From: Photobacterium salinisoli
GTDB taxonomy: Bacteria > Pseudomonadota > Gammaproteobacteria > Enterobacterales > Vibrionaceae
Direction of reading: 5' to 3'
Length of the DNA stretch: 64,000 bases
Assembly (NCBI RefSeq): GCF_003614885.1
Contig: NZ_QZMS01000011.1
Coordinates: 992,001-1,056,000 of the forward strand
In this document: positions 18,157-26,553 of the stretch, one piece after another
Layout: every line of letters starts with the position of its first letter
Position numbering within the stretch: position 1 is the stretch's first letter
Notes under the pieces: model-generated
What the model was told of the DNA's origin: nothing
The model's database searches: none
The model's input: the letters and a program-made list of their open reading frames with translations, nothing else
Translations under genes and position numbers: made by a program

Positions 18157-20283
18157 TTACCCAGTTCCCATTTTTCCGTCACTTAAATTGCCTTTCCTCA
18201 GTTGTTGAAGTACCTGATCTTTGGGACCGTCAGCGACGAGCTGACCTTGCTCCAGAACTACGATGCGGTCGACGACATCCAGCATGCTGGTTTTATGAGT
18301 GAACAGGATCAGGGTTTCGTCATTGTCGAGAGTGTTTAACACGTGTTTGAGTGCCTGTTCGGCTTTGTTATCCATGCTGCTGCTGGGTTCGTCCATAACC
18401 AGGACTTTGGGTTCTGTGAGCAGGGCACGGGCAATGGCGATAGCCTGTTTCTGGCCCCCTGAGAGTGCCTGACCGCCTTCGCCGACCTGACGGTCAAGTC
18501 CGGCCTCATCCTGCCGGGTAAAGTTGGTGACACCTGCCCGATCTGCGGCTCGTAGAATGGCGTCGTCACTGACTTGCGACCGGCCTAACGCAATGTTGTC
18601 GCGGATAGAACCGTAGAAGAGCATCAGATCCTGCGGCACACTGCCGATATTGCGCCGGATATCTGTGGGATGCAGTTGACCGATATCGGTATCGTCAATA
18701 CTGATTGAACCTGCCGAGGGCTTGTATAGCCCCATGATCAAACGCTCTATGGTGGTTTTGCCGGAACCGACCCGGCCAATAATGGCGACCTTTTCACCCG
18801 GTTCTATGGTCAGATCCAAATCTTTGATCGCCATGCGCTGCTGGCCGGGATACTGGAAGCTGACCTGGCTGAACTGAATTCTGCCCTGCAGGGAGGCGCG
18901 ATGCAGAAATCGCTTTTCAGCTTCTTGCTCAACAGGTAAGGCCATGAGCTGTTCAATGATGGTTTTGGCCGATTTAGCCTGATGGTAGCGGGTGGACAGT
19001 AACGCCAGTTGCACCAGAGGCCCGACCGCGCGGCTGCTGAGCATAGAAACGGCGATCAGACCGCCCATGGTTAATTCACCGGCGGCAATCTGATACACGC
19101 CAAACACTATCATGCCGACGGTGACGAATTGCTGACAGAAACCGGCGGTATTTTGCACCGAATCGGTCAGCCGCCGCGAGGTAATACTCCAGTTGGCCAT
19201 GTGGGCAACCGCTTCTTCCCATTTGTACTGGAACTGGCTTTGCGCTTCAAACCGTTTGATGGTGTCCAGACCCGACAGGCTTTCAATCAGGTTAGCGTGT
19301 TTCTGCGACGACAGGCGAGAGCCTTCTTCTATGCTTCTTCGCAAGGGGCGCTGGACCAGCAGGCTGTACAGAATCAGAAAGGCCAGGGCAATAATGGGAA
19401 TAATCACCAAGGGCCCGGCAATCAGCCAGATCACCACCAGAAACAAAATCGCAAAGGGCAGATCAATCAGTGAGGTAATGGTGGCCGAGGTGAAAAACTC
19501 CCGGATGGCTTCGAATTCCTGCAGGTGCCGGGCCAGGGCACCGACTGATGGTGGCCGGGCTTCCATCCGCAGGCCCATGACCTTGGCAAAAAGCTTGGCA
19601 GATATCAGAATGTCAGATTTTTTGCCCGCCACATCAATGAAATAACTGCGCATTAACTTAAGCACAAAGTCAAAGCCAAAGATCAGCGTGATGCCGCTTG
19701 CCAGCACCCAGAGTGAATCAAATGCCTGATTAGGGACAATTTTGTCGTAAACCAGCCGGGTAAACAGCGGGGTGGCAATAGCAAACAAGTTGATCAGAAT
19801 GGAGGCAATAAATACATCGCGGTAGATATTTCTCGATAACCAGAGCGTTCCCCAGAACCAGTGTCCTTTTGTTGGTTTGAGCAGCTCTGGTGATCGCTCG
19901 TCATAGCGAAACCGCTTTTTGAGCAGAAACAGATGGCCGGTATAGCTCTCATTGAATTCTGAAAAAGATATCCAGCGCTCTTCACTGTCAAACTGAGGTG
20001 ATATAACAGCAAGTTGTTGTTTTTCATGATCGATGCTGGCGACTACGCAGGCGCTGTTGCCCTTGAGCAGCAGTATGGCCGGTAGCAACATGGGTGGCAG
20101 TTTTTCTATTGCCAGTTTTTCTTCTTTGGCTTCTAGCCCGGCTTTTTCGGCGGCCCGGGGCAGCAGAAAGGGAGTGAGCTGTCCGTCTGGCAGCGGCAGG
20201 TCGGCAATTAACGCATCGGGTGTGTTGGCCACCCCATAGTGGCGGCTGACGACAATCAGGGCGAGCAGTAAAGGATCTGTCAT
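18157..20283 (-). CDS. lapB: Type I secretion ABC transporter (LapB-like)
   Basis: This 708-residue protein combines an N-terminal C39-like domain (about 1-130), a six-segment ABC membrane domain (about 150-440) and a C-terminal ATPase. The ATPase has Walker A GRVGSGKTT (about 500), signature LSGGQKQAIAIARAL and Walker B VLVMDEPSSS. The C39-like region lacks the catalytic Cys of a true leader peptidase, as usual for LapB/RtxB-type exporters of RTX adhesins. It pumps the adhesin out through the HlyD adaptor and TolC channel encoded nearby. Its ATG overlaps the LapD stop (ATGA at 20280-20283), so the two are coupled. Confidence 0.92.
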   Translation of the reverse strand: MTDPLLLALIVVSRHYGVANTPDALIADLPLPDGQLTPFLLPRAAEKAGLEAKEEKLAIEKLPPMLLPAILLLKGNSACVVASIDHEKQQLAVISPQFDSEERWISFSEFNESYTGHLFLLKKRFRYDERSPELLKPTKGHWFWGTLWLSRNIYRDVFIASILINLFAIATPLFTRLVYDKIVPNQAFDSLWVLASGITLIFGFDFVLKLMRSYFIDVAGKKSDILISAKLFAKVMGLRMEARPPSVGALARHLQEFEAIREFFTSATITSLIDLPFAILFLVVIWLIAGPLVIIPIIALAFLILYSLLVQRPLRRSIEEGSRLSSQKHANLIESLSGLDTIKRFEAQSQFQYKWEEAVAHMANWSITSRRLTDSVQNTAGFCQQFVTVGMIVFGVYQIAAGELTMGGLIAVSMLSSRAVGPLVQLALLSTRYHQAKSAKTIIEQLMALPVEQEAEKRFLHRASLQGRIQFSQVSFQYPGQQRMAIKDLDLTIEPGEKVAIIGRVGSGKTTIERLIMGLYKPSAGSISIDDTDIGQLHPTDIRRNIGSVPQDLMLFYGSIRDNIALGRSQVSDDAILRAADRAGVTNFTRQDEAGLDRQVGEGGQALSGGQKQAIAIARALLTEPKVLVMDEPSSSMDNKAEQALKHVLNTLDNDETLILFTHKTSMLDVVDRIVVLEQGQLVADGPKDQVLQQLRKGNLSDGKMGTG

Positions 20284-22214
20284 GGAGATGCCCTTAACAG
20301 ACTGTCGACCACATAACCCTGAAAGCCCGTGACTGAAAGTGCAGCCAGCTTATTCATCTGCGCTTGTGTTTCAACCCGGGTGGCTATGGTCAGAATATTC
20401 TGATTATCTGCGGTCCGGGTAACCGCGCGAAGGACATTGGTTTTTATTTCCTGATCTAACTGGCCGGTATAGGCGTAGTCCAGCTTGACATAGTAGGGCT
20501 TAAATCGCTGCAGATAGCCTAAAGTACTAAAATGATGGCCGTAGTTATCAATGCCGAAACGGAATCCGTAATGACGAATGATGCTGCAAAGCAGGCTGGA
20601 AAATTCATAATGATGAACAAAAGCAGCCTCAGGAATTTCTAACAACAGTTTGCTGCTAATGTGGCGGTGCATTGCCATAAACCCTGCCAGCCAGCGGAGA
20701 AAACCTGCGGCACGAATGCTGCTCAGGCTGAGGTTGACGGTTAATGGCACCAATGAGGTATCGTCACGATAGCCTAAGTGTTTTGCCATCTTGCTCAGTA
20801 CATAACGGTCAAGGCTGGCGCCATCTTCCAGCGTATCCAGTGCATGCAGGAAAAAATGTGCCCGGTAAGCCTGACCCTGATGTTCAACACTGGTAAACAC
20901 TTCTCTGAATAAAGGCCGGTGTTGATGATCAATGGCTGTTTGAAAACTGAATGCCAGCTTATCTGACTTGATGGCCTGAGTAATCAGCGACTGCCATTGC
21001 TGGCGGCCAAAAGTGGGTAAACGGTTATCGTCGCCGATGACACACAGTGGCAGGTCTGTCTGGGCTGATGCCTGGTTGACTGCATTGTCTGCCGCTGCCA
21101 GCAAATCAGACACTGTCTGCATTTTTCCTTTCATGACAACAGCTACACTGCTGTTATGTTCAGCGACACCTTCTTGTACCGGATGACATTTCTCTGTGAT
21201 GTCGAGCATGCGACCGGCAATGTCCGTCAGTTCAGCTCGCGACTGAGCGGGCCCTATAAAGAGAAACTCTGACTGATTGAGCCGGCCCAGGGTTGCCTTG
21301 GGGGCAAACAGGGTTGTCAGTTGGCGGGATAGGGCTGACACCAGGCTGTCGCCGGCCCGGAATCCCTGTTGCTGGTAAGTGTCTTTAATGATGTCGGCAC
21401 GCAACAAGACAATGCCTCCGTGCTCTTTACCCTCAATCAGAGCAGAGAGTTTTGCCATCAGAAAACGGCGGTTTGCCAGCCCGGAAACGGGATCCTGATA
21501 AGCCTGAATGCGAAGTCTGTCCGCTTCTTCGGCTTGCTGCCTGAAATGTTGGCGTATCTGCTGGTTCATGTGGTTAAAGGCGTCCACCACATCATGGAGT
21601 TCTTTGGTGGCCGGTAAGGGCAGCGGCACCCCGAAGTCATTGCGGGAAATGGCCTGCGCTTTGGTACGAAGCCGGTTAAGCGGTTTGCGGATGATCAGGT
21701 TCAGACCCAGCAGCAAAGCCGCCGCGCCCAGACCGAGTATGGCAGACAGCACCAGAAATAAATCAATAGCGTTTTGCCAGAGTTGCTGGTAAGCAATGGC
21801 CGGATTGCTGGTTACCGACAGTTCGGCGGTTTGCATCCAGCCACTGGTGAGCGTGACTGAACGGGACTGCGGCTCGATAGGCAGCCAGCGACGGAAAAAC
21901 TCAGGCACCGCAAAGGTATCCGGCGGGTATTCTCTCAGAATCTGGCTCTGAGGTGTAAAAATGTTCAGGGACACTCTCTGATAAAAACTGCCGTCAAACA
22001 TGGCATTAATCACAGATTCCGCCCCAATCAAATCCTTCGTTGCCAGATAAGGGGTTAATGCAAGGCCAGCGGCATTCACGGCATTGTCTGTTTCAATGGT
22101 TTGCTGATTGATCAGGTAAGTCCGGGTGTTGTGAATCTGAACCGAGAAGACGCTCACCAGCAGCAGCACAAAGACCAGCATTAACCAGAGAATGAGTTGC
22201 CTGTAGAGTGTCAT
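20280..22214 (-). CDS. lapD: LapD-like cyclic di-GMP receptor (degenerate GGDEF-EAL)
   Basis: This 644-residue inner-membrane protein has a first membrane helix (about 3-27), a periplasmic output domain to about 145, a second helix, a HAMP segment and cytoplasmic GGDEF- and EAL-like domains. Both enzyme domains are degenerate: the GGDEF position reads LNQSEF, the EAL position reads EVF, and the DDFG loop reads DNYG. It should therefore bind cyclic di-GMP rather than make or destroy it. In LapD systems the bound form holds LapG in the periplasm and protects the adhesin. The start at 22214 is chosen because GAAGGAAGGGACGC lies just upstream; a longer frame runs back into lapG. Confidence 0.92.
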   Translation of the reverse strand: MTLYRQLILWLMLVFVLLLVSVFSVQIHNTRTYLINQQTIETDNAVNAAGLALTPYLATKDLIGAESVINAMFDGSFYQRVSLNIFTPQSQILREYPPDTFAVPEFFRRWLPIEPQSRSVTLTSGWMQTAELSVTSNPAIAYQQLWQNAIDLFLVLSAILGLGAAALLLGLNLIIRKPLNRLRTKAQAISRNDFGVPLPLPATKELHDVVDAFNHMNQQIRQHFRQQAEEADRLRIQAYQDPVSGLANRRFLMAKLSALIEGKEHGGIVLLRADIIKDTYQQQGFRAGDSLVSALSRQLTTLFAPKATLGRLNQSEFLFIGPAQSRAELTDIAGRMLDITEKCHPVQEGVAEHNSSVAVVMKGKMQTVSDLLAAADNAVNQASAQTDLPLCVIGDDNRLPTFGRQQWQSLITQAIKSDKLAFSFQTAIDHQHRPLFREVFTSVEHQGQAYRAHFFLHALDTLEDGASLDRYVLSKMAKHLGYRDDTSLVPLTVNLSLSSIRAAGFLRWLAGFMAMHRHISSKLLLEIPEAAFVHHYEFSSLLCSIIRHYGFRFGIDNYGHHFSTLGYLQRFKPYYVKLDYAYTGQLDQEIKTNVLRAVTRTADNQNILTIATRVETQAQMNKLAALSVTGFQGYVVDSLLRASP

Positions 22215-22227
22215 GCGTCCCTTCCTT

Positions 22228-22893
22228 CTATGGCTGATCCAGATTGATGACGGGGCGTGCCAGTGTCTGGGCTTCAAAGCGCTCTCTCAGGTTGGTCCAG
22301 CGTTTCAGGCGCGAAGACTTACCGGCGAGCTGTCCTTGTCCTTGTTGTTTCATCAGCCATAACTGGCTGCCGTTAAAGCTGTAAACGGGCTGCAGGTCGC
22401 TGCGCTCAGTCGCCGGTTTGATGTCAGGATCCAGGTTATCCAGCAGAACTGGCACATCGCTCGGGGAGGCATAATAGGCCAGTACCATGTGAAACTGATC
22501 CCGACTGAGCGACTTGACATAGACAAGGCGAAGTTTCTGATCTTCGATGCCCAGTTCCCGCAACGAAAAATATTTGGCGATAGTAAAGTCCTCACAGTCG
22601 CCGCCAGCCGCGCCGAGAAACTCTGAGGGCGTCGCCCAGTAGTCATTTTCTCCCCAGATTTCAATATCATTCAGAAACATAAACTGATTAAAAAAGCGGT
22701 TGACCTGCTCCAGCATCTGCCTTTCCTGCTGATAGGAAACGGACGCCAGCAACTGCCGCCAGGCCATCATCCGCTTGCCTGCGCGCTCACCATAAAACGC
22801 CGTGACGCGATCAAACGCCGCTTGTTCCTGTTCATTGAAGGCATTCAGCGGGGGCGCAAGTAATAGCCATGTCATCAGCAGCCAATGCGTCAC
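22228..22893 (-). CDS. lapG: LapG-like periplasmic cysteine protease
   Basis: This 221-residue bacterial transglutaminase-like cysteine proteinase has a short signal peptide (about 1-18, ending PPLNA). The catalytic triad is visible: C100 in GGDCEDF, H135 in FHMVLAYY and D152 in LLDNLD. LapG cuts the N-terminal retention module of LapA-type adhesins at a di-alanine site, releasing them from the cell surface when cyclic di-GMP falls. The start is a GTG; an internal ATG at codon 7 would still leave a signal peptide. The gene sits 13 bases before lapD, its regulator. Confidence 0.92.
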   Translation of the reverse strand: MTHWLLMTWLLLAPPLNAFNEQEQAAFDRVTAFYGERAGKRMMAWRQLLASVSYQQERQMLEQVNRFFNQFMFLNDIEIWGENDYWATPSEFLGAAGGDCEDFTIAKYFSLRELGIEDQKLRLVYVKSLSRDQFHMVLAYYASPSDVPVLLDNLDPDIKPATERSDLQPVYSFNGSQLWLMKQQGQGQLAGKSSRLKRWTNLRERFEAQTLARPVINLDQP

Positions 22894-22938
22894 TGGCGTT
22901 GCCAGCCGGGAGCTTGAGTGAACCTTAGTGTCATGGTG

Positions 22939-23532
22939 TTATTGATTCCTTGTTGTGAAGATAGTCCAGCGTTCCAGTACCCCGGCGTCGGCGCCTGTCA
23001 CGGTTGCCGTCACACGACGGCTGAGGATATTGGTCTGCTCCCGAGTCTGTCCCCGTACCGGTTCATTATCGCCGAAGCCAACCGTTCTGACCCGTTCAGG
23101 CGCGATACCCTGATCAACCAGCAGTGAGCGCACATTCGCGGCGCGTCGCTTGGATAAATCCAGATTATATGGCGACGCCCCAACCGGGCTGGCATAGCCT
23201 TTTAACTCAATTGCTGTTTCGGGATACGCTTTCAGAAAGGCCGCCATTTTCTGAATCTGGCTGCGGAAACCTGACGGAATGACATCTGAATCGTTAGCAA
23301 ATAAGATATGCAGCTGATTGGTTCGCTTGCTTTCAACGAGCTGCGGACAACCGTCATTGTTCACTACCGCCGGCAATGGTGTGTCGGCACATCGTTCCCG
23401 CGCATTGATCACACCGTCTGAATCCTGATCCAGCAGATCACGCGATTGCTCGGCGACGGGCGGATCCGGCACTGTGGTTGAGCAGGCCGGCAGAACGAGT
23501 GTCAGCAAGAAACACATCACTTGTTTTTGCAT
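22939..23532 (-). CDS. OmpA-family outer-membrane lipoprotein
   Basis: This 197-residue protein has a lipoprotein signal ending LTLVLPAC (Cys at about 17). An acidic thrombospondin-3-like calcium turn follows (DQDSDGVINARERC, about 36-49), then a C-terminal OmpA domain (about 70-180, with IELKGYASPVGASPYNLDLS and NILSRRVTATV). It should tether the outer membrane to peptidoglycan. The same type of gene lies between the TolC and LapG homologues in Shewanella bpf clusters. It may help anchor the giant adhesin export complex, but its exact part is not known. It is 16 bases from the TolC gene. Confidence 0.88.
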   Translation of the reverse strand: MQKQVMCFLLTLVLPACSTTVPDPPVAEQSRDLLDQDSDGVINARERCADTPLPAVVNNDGCPQLVESKRTNQLHILFANDSDVIPSGFRSQIQKMAAFLKAYPETAIELKGYASPVGASPYNLDLSKRRAANVRSLLVDQGIAPERVRTVGFGDNEPVRGQTREQTNILSRRVTATVTGADAGVLERWTIFTTRNQ

Positions 23533-23548
23533 GTCACCTCCTTACTCG

Positions 23549-24856
23549 TCAGCGTACTGACTCAGCCCATTCATCCGGAATATCGACCCGCATTTCATCC
23601 AGCAATTTGCCCGTGGCATTCAACACTCTGTATCTGGCAAGAATGCCGTCGTAAAAGGCTTGTAAATAGGCTTTACGTGCATCAAACAGCTCATTTTCCG
23701 TATTCAGCACATCCAGCAGGGTGCGTTGTCCAATCTGAAACTGTTTCTCATAGGCGATCACGGTGCGGGCCGAGGCATCGACGTGCTTTTGTAAATACTG
23801 GGTCTGGCGTTCAGAGAGTTCCAGGGCGCTCCAGGCCAGCCGGGTACTTTCATCCAGCAGGCGGTGGGCTCTGTCACGTATGTCTTTGGATTTATTGATC
23901 TGGTACGCTGCCCGGCGGCTTTCAGCCATATCCGTGCCGCCGTTATACAGGTTATAGCGCATCCGTAACCCGGCTTTTAATTCGTCAGTATGACCGGGAG
24001 TGCCTTCCAGATCTTCTCCCCATTCCTGAGACGCCTCAATCGAGAAAGTCGGCCAGAAATCACCGCGCTCCTGCTTGTACTGATAATGGGCGGCATCAAT
24101 ATCATTGCTGGCGGTTTTCAGTGTCGGGTTATTTTCCCTTGCTGTCTCGATGGCCCGATCCAGCGAGGGGGGCAGGAAATTGATATCCACTTCCGGCTGT
24201 ACCAGATTGACCGGCTGTTCACCGACTTCACGGTAAAACTCCGTCACTTTGTCCTGCACATTATTACGAGAAGCAATCAGGTTGGATTCCGCCCGTGCCA
24301 GCCGGCCTTCGATCTGCGACAGATCAGCGGTCGATCCAATGCCGGCATCGGTACGTTTTTTGATGTCGGAGTAAATTCGCTGGTGGATTTGATAATTCGA
24401 TTCCGAGAGAGATTGCACTTCCTGCGCCTGCAGCACATTGAGATACACTTCAGCGACCCGCAGCGCTTTATCCTGTGCATCGGCGAGCAACTGATAGCGC
24501 TGTGCTTCTGCTTCGGACTTATTGCGCTGGATATCGTGATAGGTGATCGAACCATCCCAGATTAACTGGCTGATACTGATAGTGGCATCCGACGGATTAT
24601 AGTCACCCGTGCTGTTGGTGGTGTCATCGTAGTCTTCGTAGCCGATGCCGGCTTCAAGATCGACAGAAGGCAGATATTGCCCTTTCGATGCCCGGATAGA
24701 TTCATAGCGACTCATGAAATCGTTATAGGCGCTTTTGATTTCCGGGTTGGAAGACAGCGTCTGAGCGACCGCCTGCTCGAGCGATTGTGCCGAGGCCAGC
24801 CCGGTGATTAGCGCCAGGGTCAGTGCAGTACATACCTTGGTGTACAGATAGTGCAT
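23549..24856 (-). CDS. lapE: TolC-family outer-membrane channel (LapE/AggA-like)
   Basis: This 435-residue TolC-type protein has a signal peptide (cleavage after ITGLASA, about 23) and two OEP repeats rich in coiled-coil helices (about 25-215 and 225-430). Hallmarks include the opening SLEQAVAQTLSSNPEIKSAY, the strand ISISQLIWDG and the late RTLLDVLNTENELFDARKAY block. It forms the trimeric outer-membrane duct for the type I secretion machine. It lies between the OmpA lipoprotein and the HlyD adaptor, with gaps of 16 and 4 bases, so all are in one transcript. AGGGAGTAGATCA precedes its ATG. Confidence 0.92.
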   Translation of the reverse strand: MHYLYTKVCTALTLALITGLASAQSLEQAVAQTLSSNPEIKSAYNDFMSRYESIRASKGQYLPSVDLEAGIGYEDYDDTTNSTGDYNPSDATISISQLIWDGSITYHDIQRNKSEAEAQRYQLLADAQDKALRVAEVYLNVLQAQEVQSLSESNYQIHQRIYSDIKKRTDAGIGSTADLSQIEGRLARAESNLIASRNNVQDKVTEFYREVGEQPVNLVQPEVDINFLPPSLDRAIETARENNPTLKTASNDIDAAHYQYKQERGDFWPTFSIEASQEWGEDLEGTPGHTDELKAGLRMRYNLYNGGTDMAESRRAAYQINKSKDIRDRAHRLLDESTRLAWSALELSERQTQYLQKHVDASARTVIAYEKQFQIGQRTLLDVLNTENELFDARKAYLQAFYDGILARYRVLNATGKLLDEMRVDIPDEWAESVR

Positions 24857-24860
24857 TGAT

Positions 24861-26231
24861 CTACTCCCTCAGGGCGGAATGGCGGGCTTTCAGTATCGGG
24901 TTCAGTAAATACTGCAACACGGTACGTTTGCCGGTGATGATATCGGCCGACGCTGTCATTCCCGGTATAATGGGCAGCTGCTCACCGCTGTTATCCGCTA
25001 GATTGTTTTTTTCTGTTCGAATTTTTACCTGATAAAAGCTGTTGCCTTCTTCATCCTGAATCGTATCGGCGCTGATTTGCTCGAGTGTGCCCTCTAAACC
25101 ACCATAGACAGTGTAATCATAAGCCGAAAATTTAATCATTGCCTTGAGACCTGGGCGTAAGAATCCAATATCCTGTGGCAGCACTTTTGCTTCGATCACC
25201 AGGTTATCTTCTGTCGGCACGATGGCGACTATGTCCATGCCGGGCTGAATCACACCGCCTATGGTATTGAAATACAGGGTCTGCACTGTGCCATTGACCG
25301 GAGAACGCACCAGGGTACGCTGGACTTTATCTTCTAAACCTACACTGGACTGGTTCAGGGCATCGCGCCTGGCGGTGGCCTGATTGAGATCGGCCTGAAT
25401 GTCAGAGCGGAATTTGAGCGCGACATCCAGACGTTTGAATTCAGCTTCCCGAATGGCCGCTTCAATCACGGGGATCTGCAGCTCGGTAGAGCGCATGTCT
25501 TTGCGGGTATCGTTGAGCTGGCGTTGCAGTTTCAGCAGCTCTATCTCAGGGACGACGCCTTCATCGGCCAGCGGTTTGGTGATTGTGTATTCCCGGCTGG
25601 CAAGGTTATAGCCTTGCCGTTGTCCGCTGAGCCTTGAGCGGGCTTCAACCAGTTCCTGCTGCTTTTGCTGAAGTTGTTGTGCGGCAACGGCAAGCTGACT
25701 TTCAAGGGTCGACAGGTTATCGCTGTACTCGGCCTGCTGACGGTTGACCAGATCCGGATATTTGCTGAGAAAGGCGTCAGGAAACACCAGCGGTGTGCGG
25801 GAGACAGACACGGCTTTGTTTTTCTGATTCACGGTGACATTGTCAAGCAAAGCTTCCAGCCGGATAGCATCGGCCTTTGCGCTGGCAAGCTCCTGCGCCC
25901 TTTCATTGAAATCGGACTGAAAACGGGTGTCATCAATCAGTAACAGAGGCTGATTTTTTTGTACCTGTTCGCCTTCTTTTACCATCAGCGCTTTGACGAT
26001 GCCGCCTTCCAGATTCTGCACGACCTGAAGCTGGGATGAAGGAATGACTTTGCCGTTGCCTGTTGTGACCTGCTCCAGCTGCGCACGGGATGCCCAGATG
26101 CCAGCTACGATAAAGAAAATGACAATAACCCAGAGCATGAGTCTGGCGCTGCCCGGTGTGTTGAGCAGCAGAGCGGCAGTTTTATCATCCACAAAATCAA
26201 GGTGCTTACGGTTCACTGACGGCGTCTTCAT
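24861..26231 (-). CDS. lapC: HlyD-family type I secretion adaptor (LapC-like)
   Basis: This 456-residue membrane-fusion protein has a single N-terminal membrane segment (about 30-50). A split lipoyl domain follows (GNGKVIPSSQLQVVQNLEGG near 68-87 and SPVNGTVQTLYFNTIGGVI near 310-328), with long coiled coils at about 120-300 between the halves and a beta-barrel after. It links the LapB transporter to the TolC channel. The gene is the first of the minus-strand Lap operon and starts 322 bases from the divergent adhesin gene, so both probably share control DNA. Confidence 0.92.
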   Translation of the reverse strand: MKTPSVNRKHLDFVDDKTAALLLNTPGSARLMLWVIVIFFIVAGIWASRAQLEQVTTGNGKVIPSSQLQVVQNLEGGIVKALMVKEGEQVQKNQPLLLIDDTRFQSDFNERAQELASAKADAIRLEALLDNVTVNQKNKAVSVSRTPLVFPDAFLSKYPDLVNRQQAEYSDNLSTLESQLAVAAQQLQQKQQELVEARSRLSGQRQGYNLASREYTITKPLADEGVVPEIELLKLQRQLNDTRKDMRSTELQIPVIEAAIREAEFKRLDVALKFRSDIQADLNQATARRDALNQSSVGLEDKVQRTLVRSPVNGTVQTLYFNTIGGVIQPGMDIVAIVPTEDNLVIEAKVLPQDIGFLRPGLKAMIKFSAYDYTVYGGLEGTLEQISADTIQDEEGNSFYQVKIRTEKNNLADNSGEQLPIIPGMTASADIITGKRTVLQYLLNPILKARHSALRE

Positions 26232-26553
26232 AGTTGTCGGCGCTCTTGCTGAAGCGGTGAAATTGTCTCAATAGCAAGACTGGGAACAATTAACCCGGAT
26301 TAACACTCAACTTCTCGACTCGACTTCAGTACTTTGGGTATCAGTTCTGATTCAACATCGCTGAAAGAACGAAATTAACCCACTGAATTGCCCGGTAATG
26401 ACAAGGATAGAACAAGAAAAAGTGATGTGTATCACTTCTATTCTACAATTCTTAATTATCAGATGAGGAACACTGACCCGCCGGTGAGTCAGCGAATGGG
26501 AAGAACCCGTTGCTCACGGCAAGGTTATTGCTTCCCTGCGTCAGCGAGAGATT
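26232..26553. promoter_or_regulatory. Divergent control region between the HlyD gene and the adhesin gene
   Basis: This 322-base gap separates the divergent starts of the export operon and the adhesin gene and must hold both promoters. It is AT-rich in the half nearer the adhesin. The one clear element is a palindrome at 26420-26437, listed separately. No convincing -35/-10 pair could be picked out by eye, and no gene is present. Confidence 0.6.
26420..26437. promoter_or_regulatory. CRP/FNR-type palindrome upstream of the adhesin gene
   Basis: AAGTGATGTGTATCACTT is an inverted repeat with 7-base arms (AAGTGAT and ATCACTT) and a GTGT centre. It contains the GTGA-N6-TCAC core of a CRP site but has A instead of the T at the outer consensus position. 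It is centred about 125 bases before the adhesin start. Confidence 0.5.
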
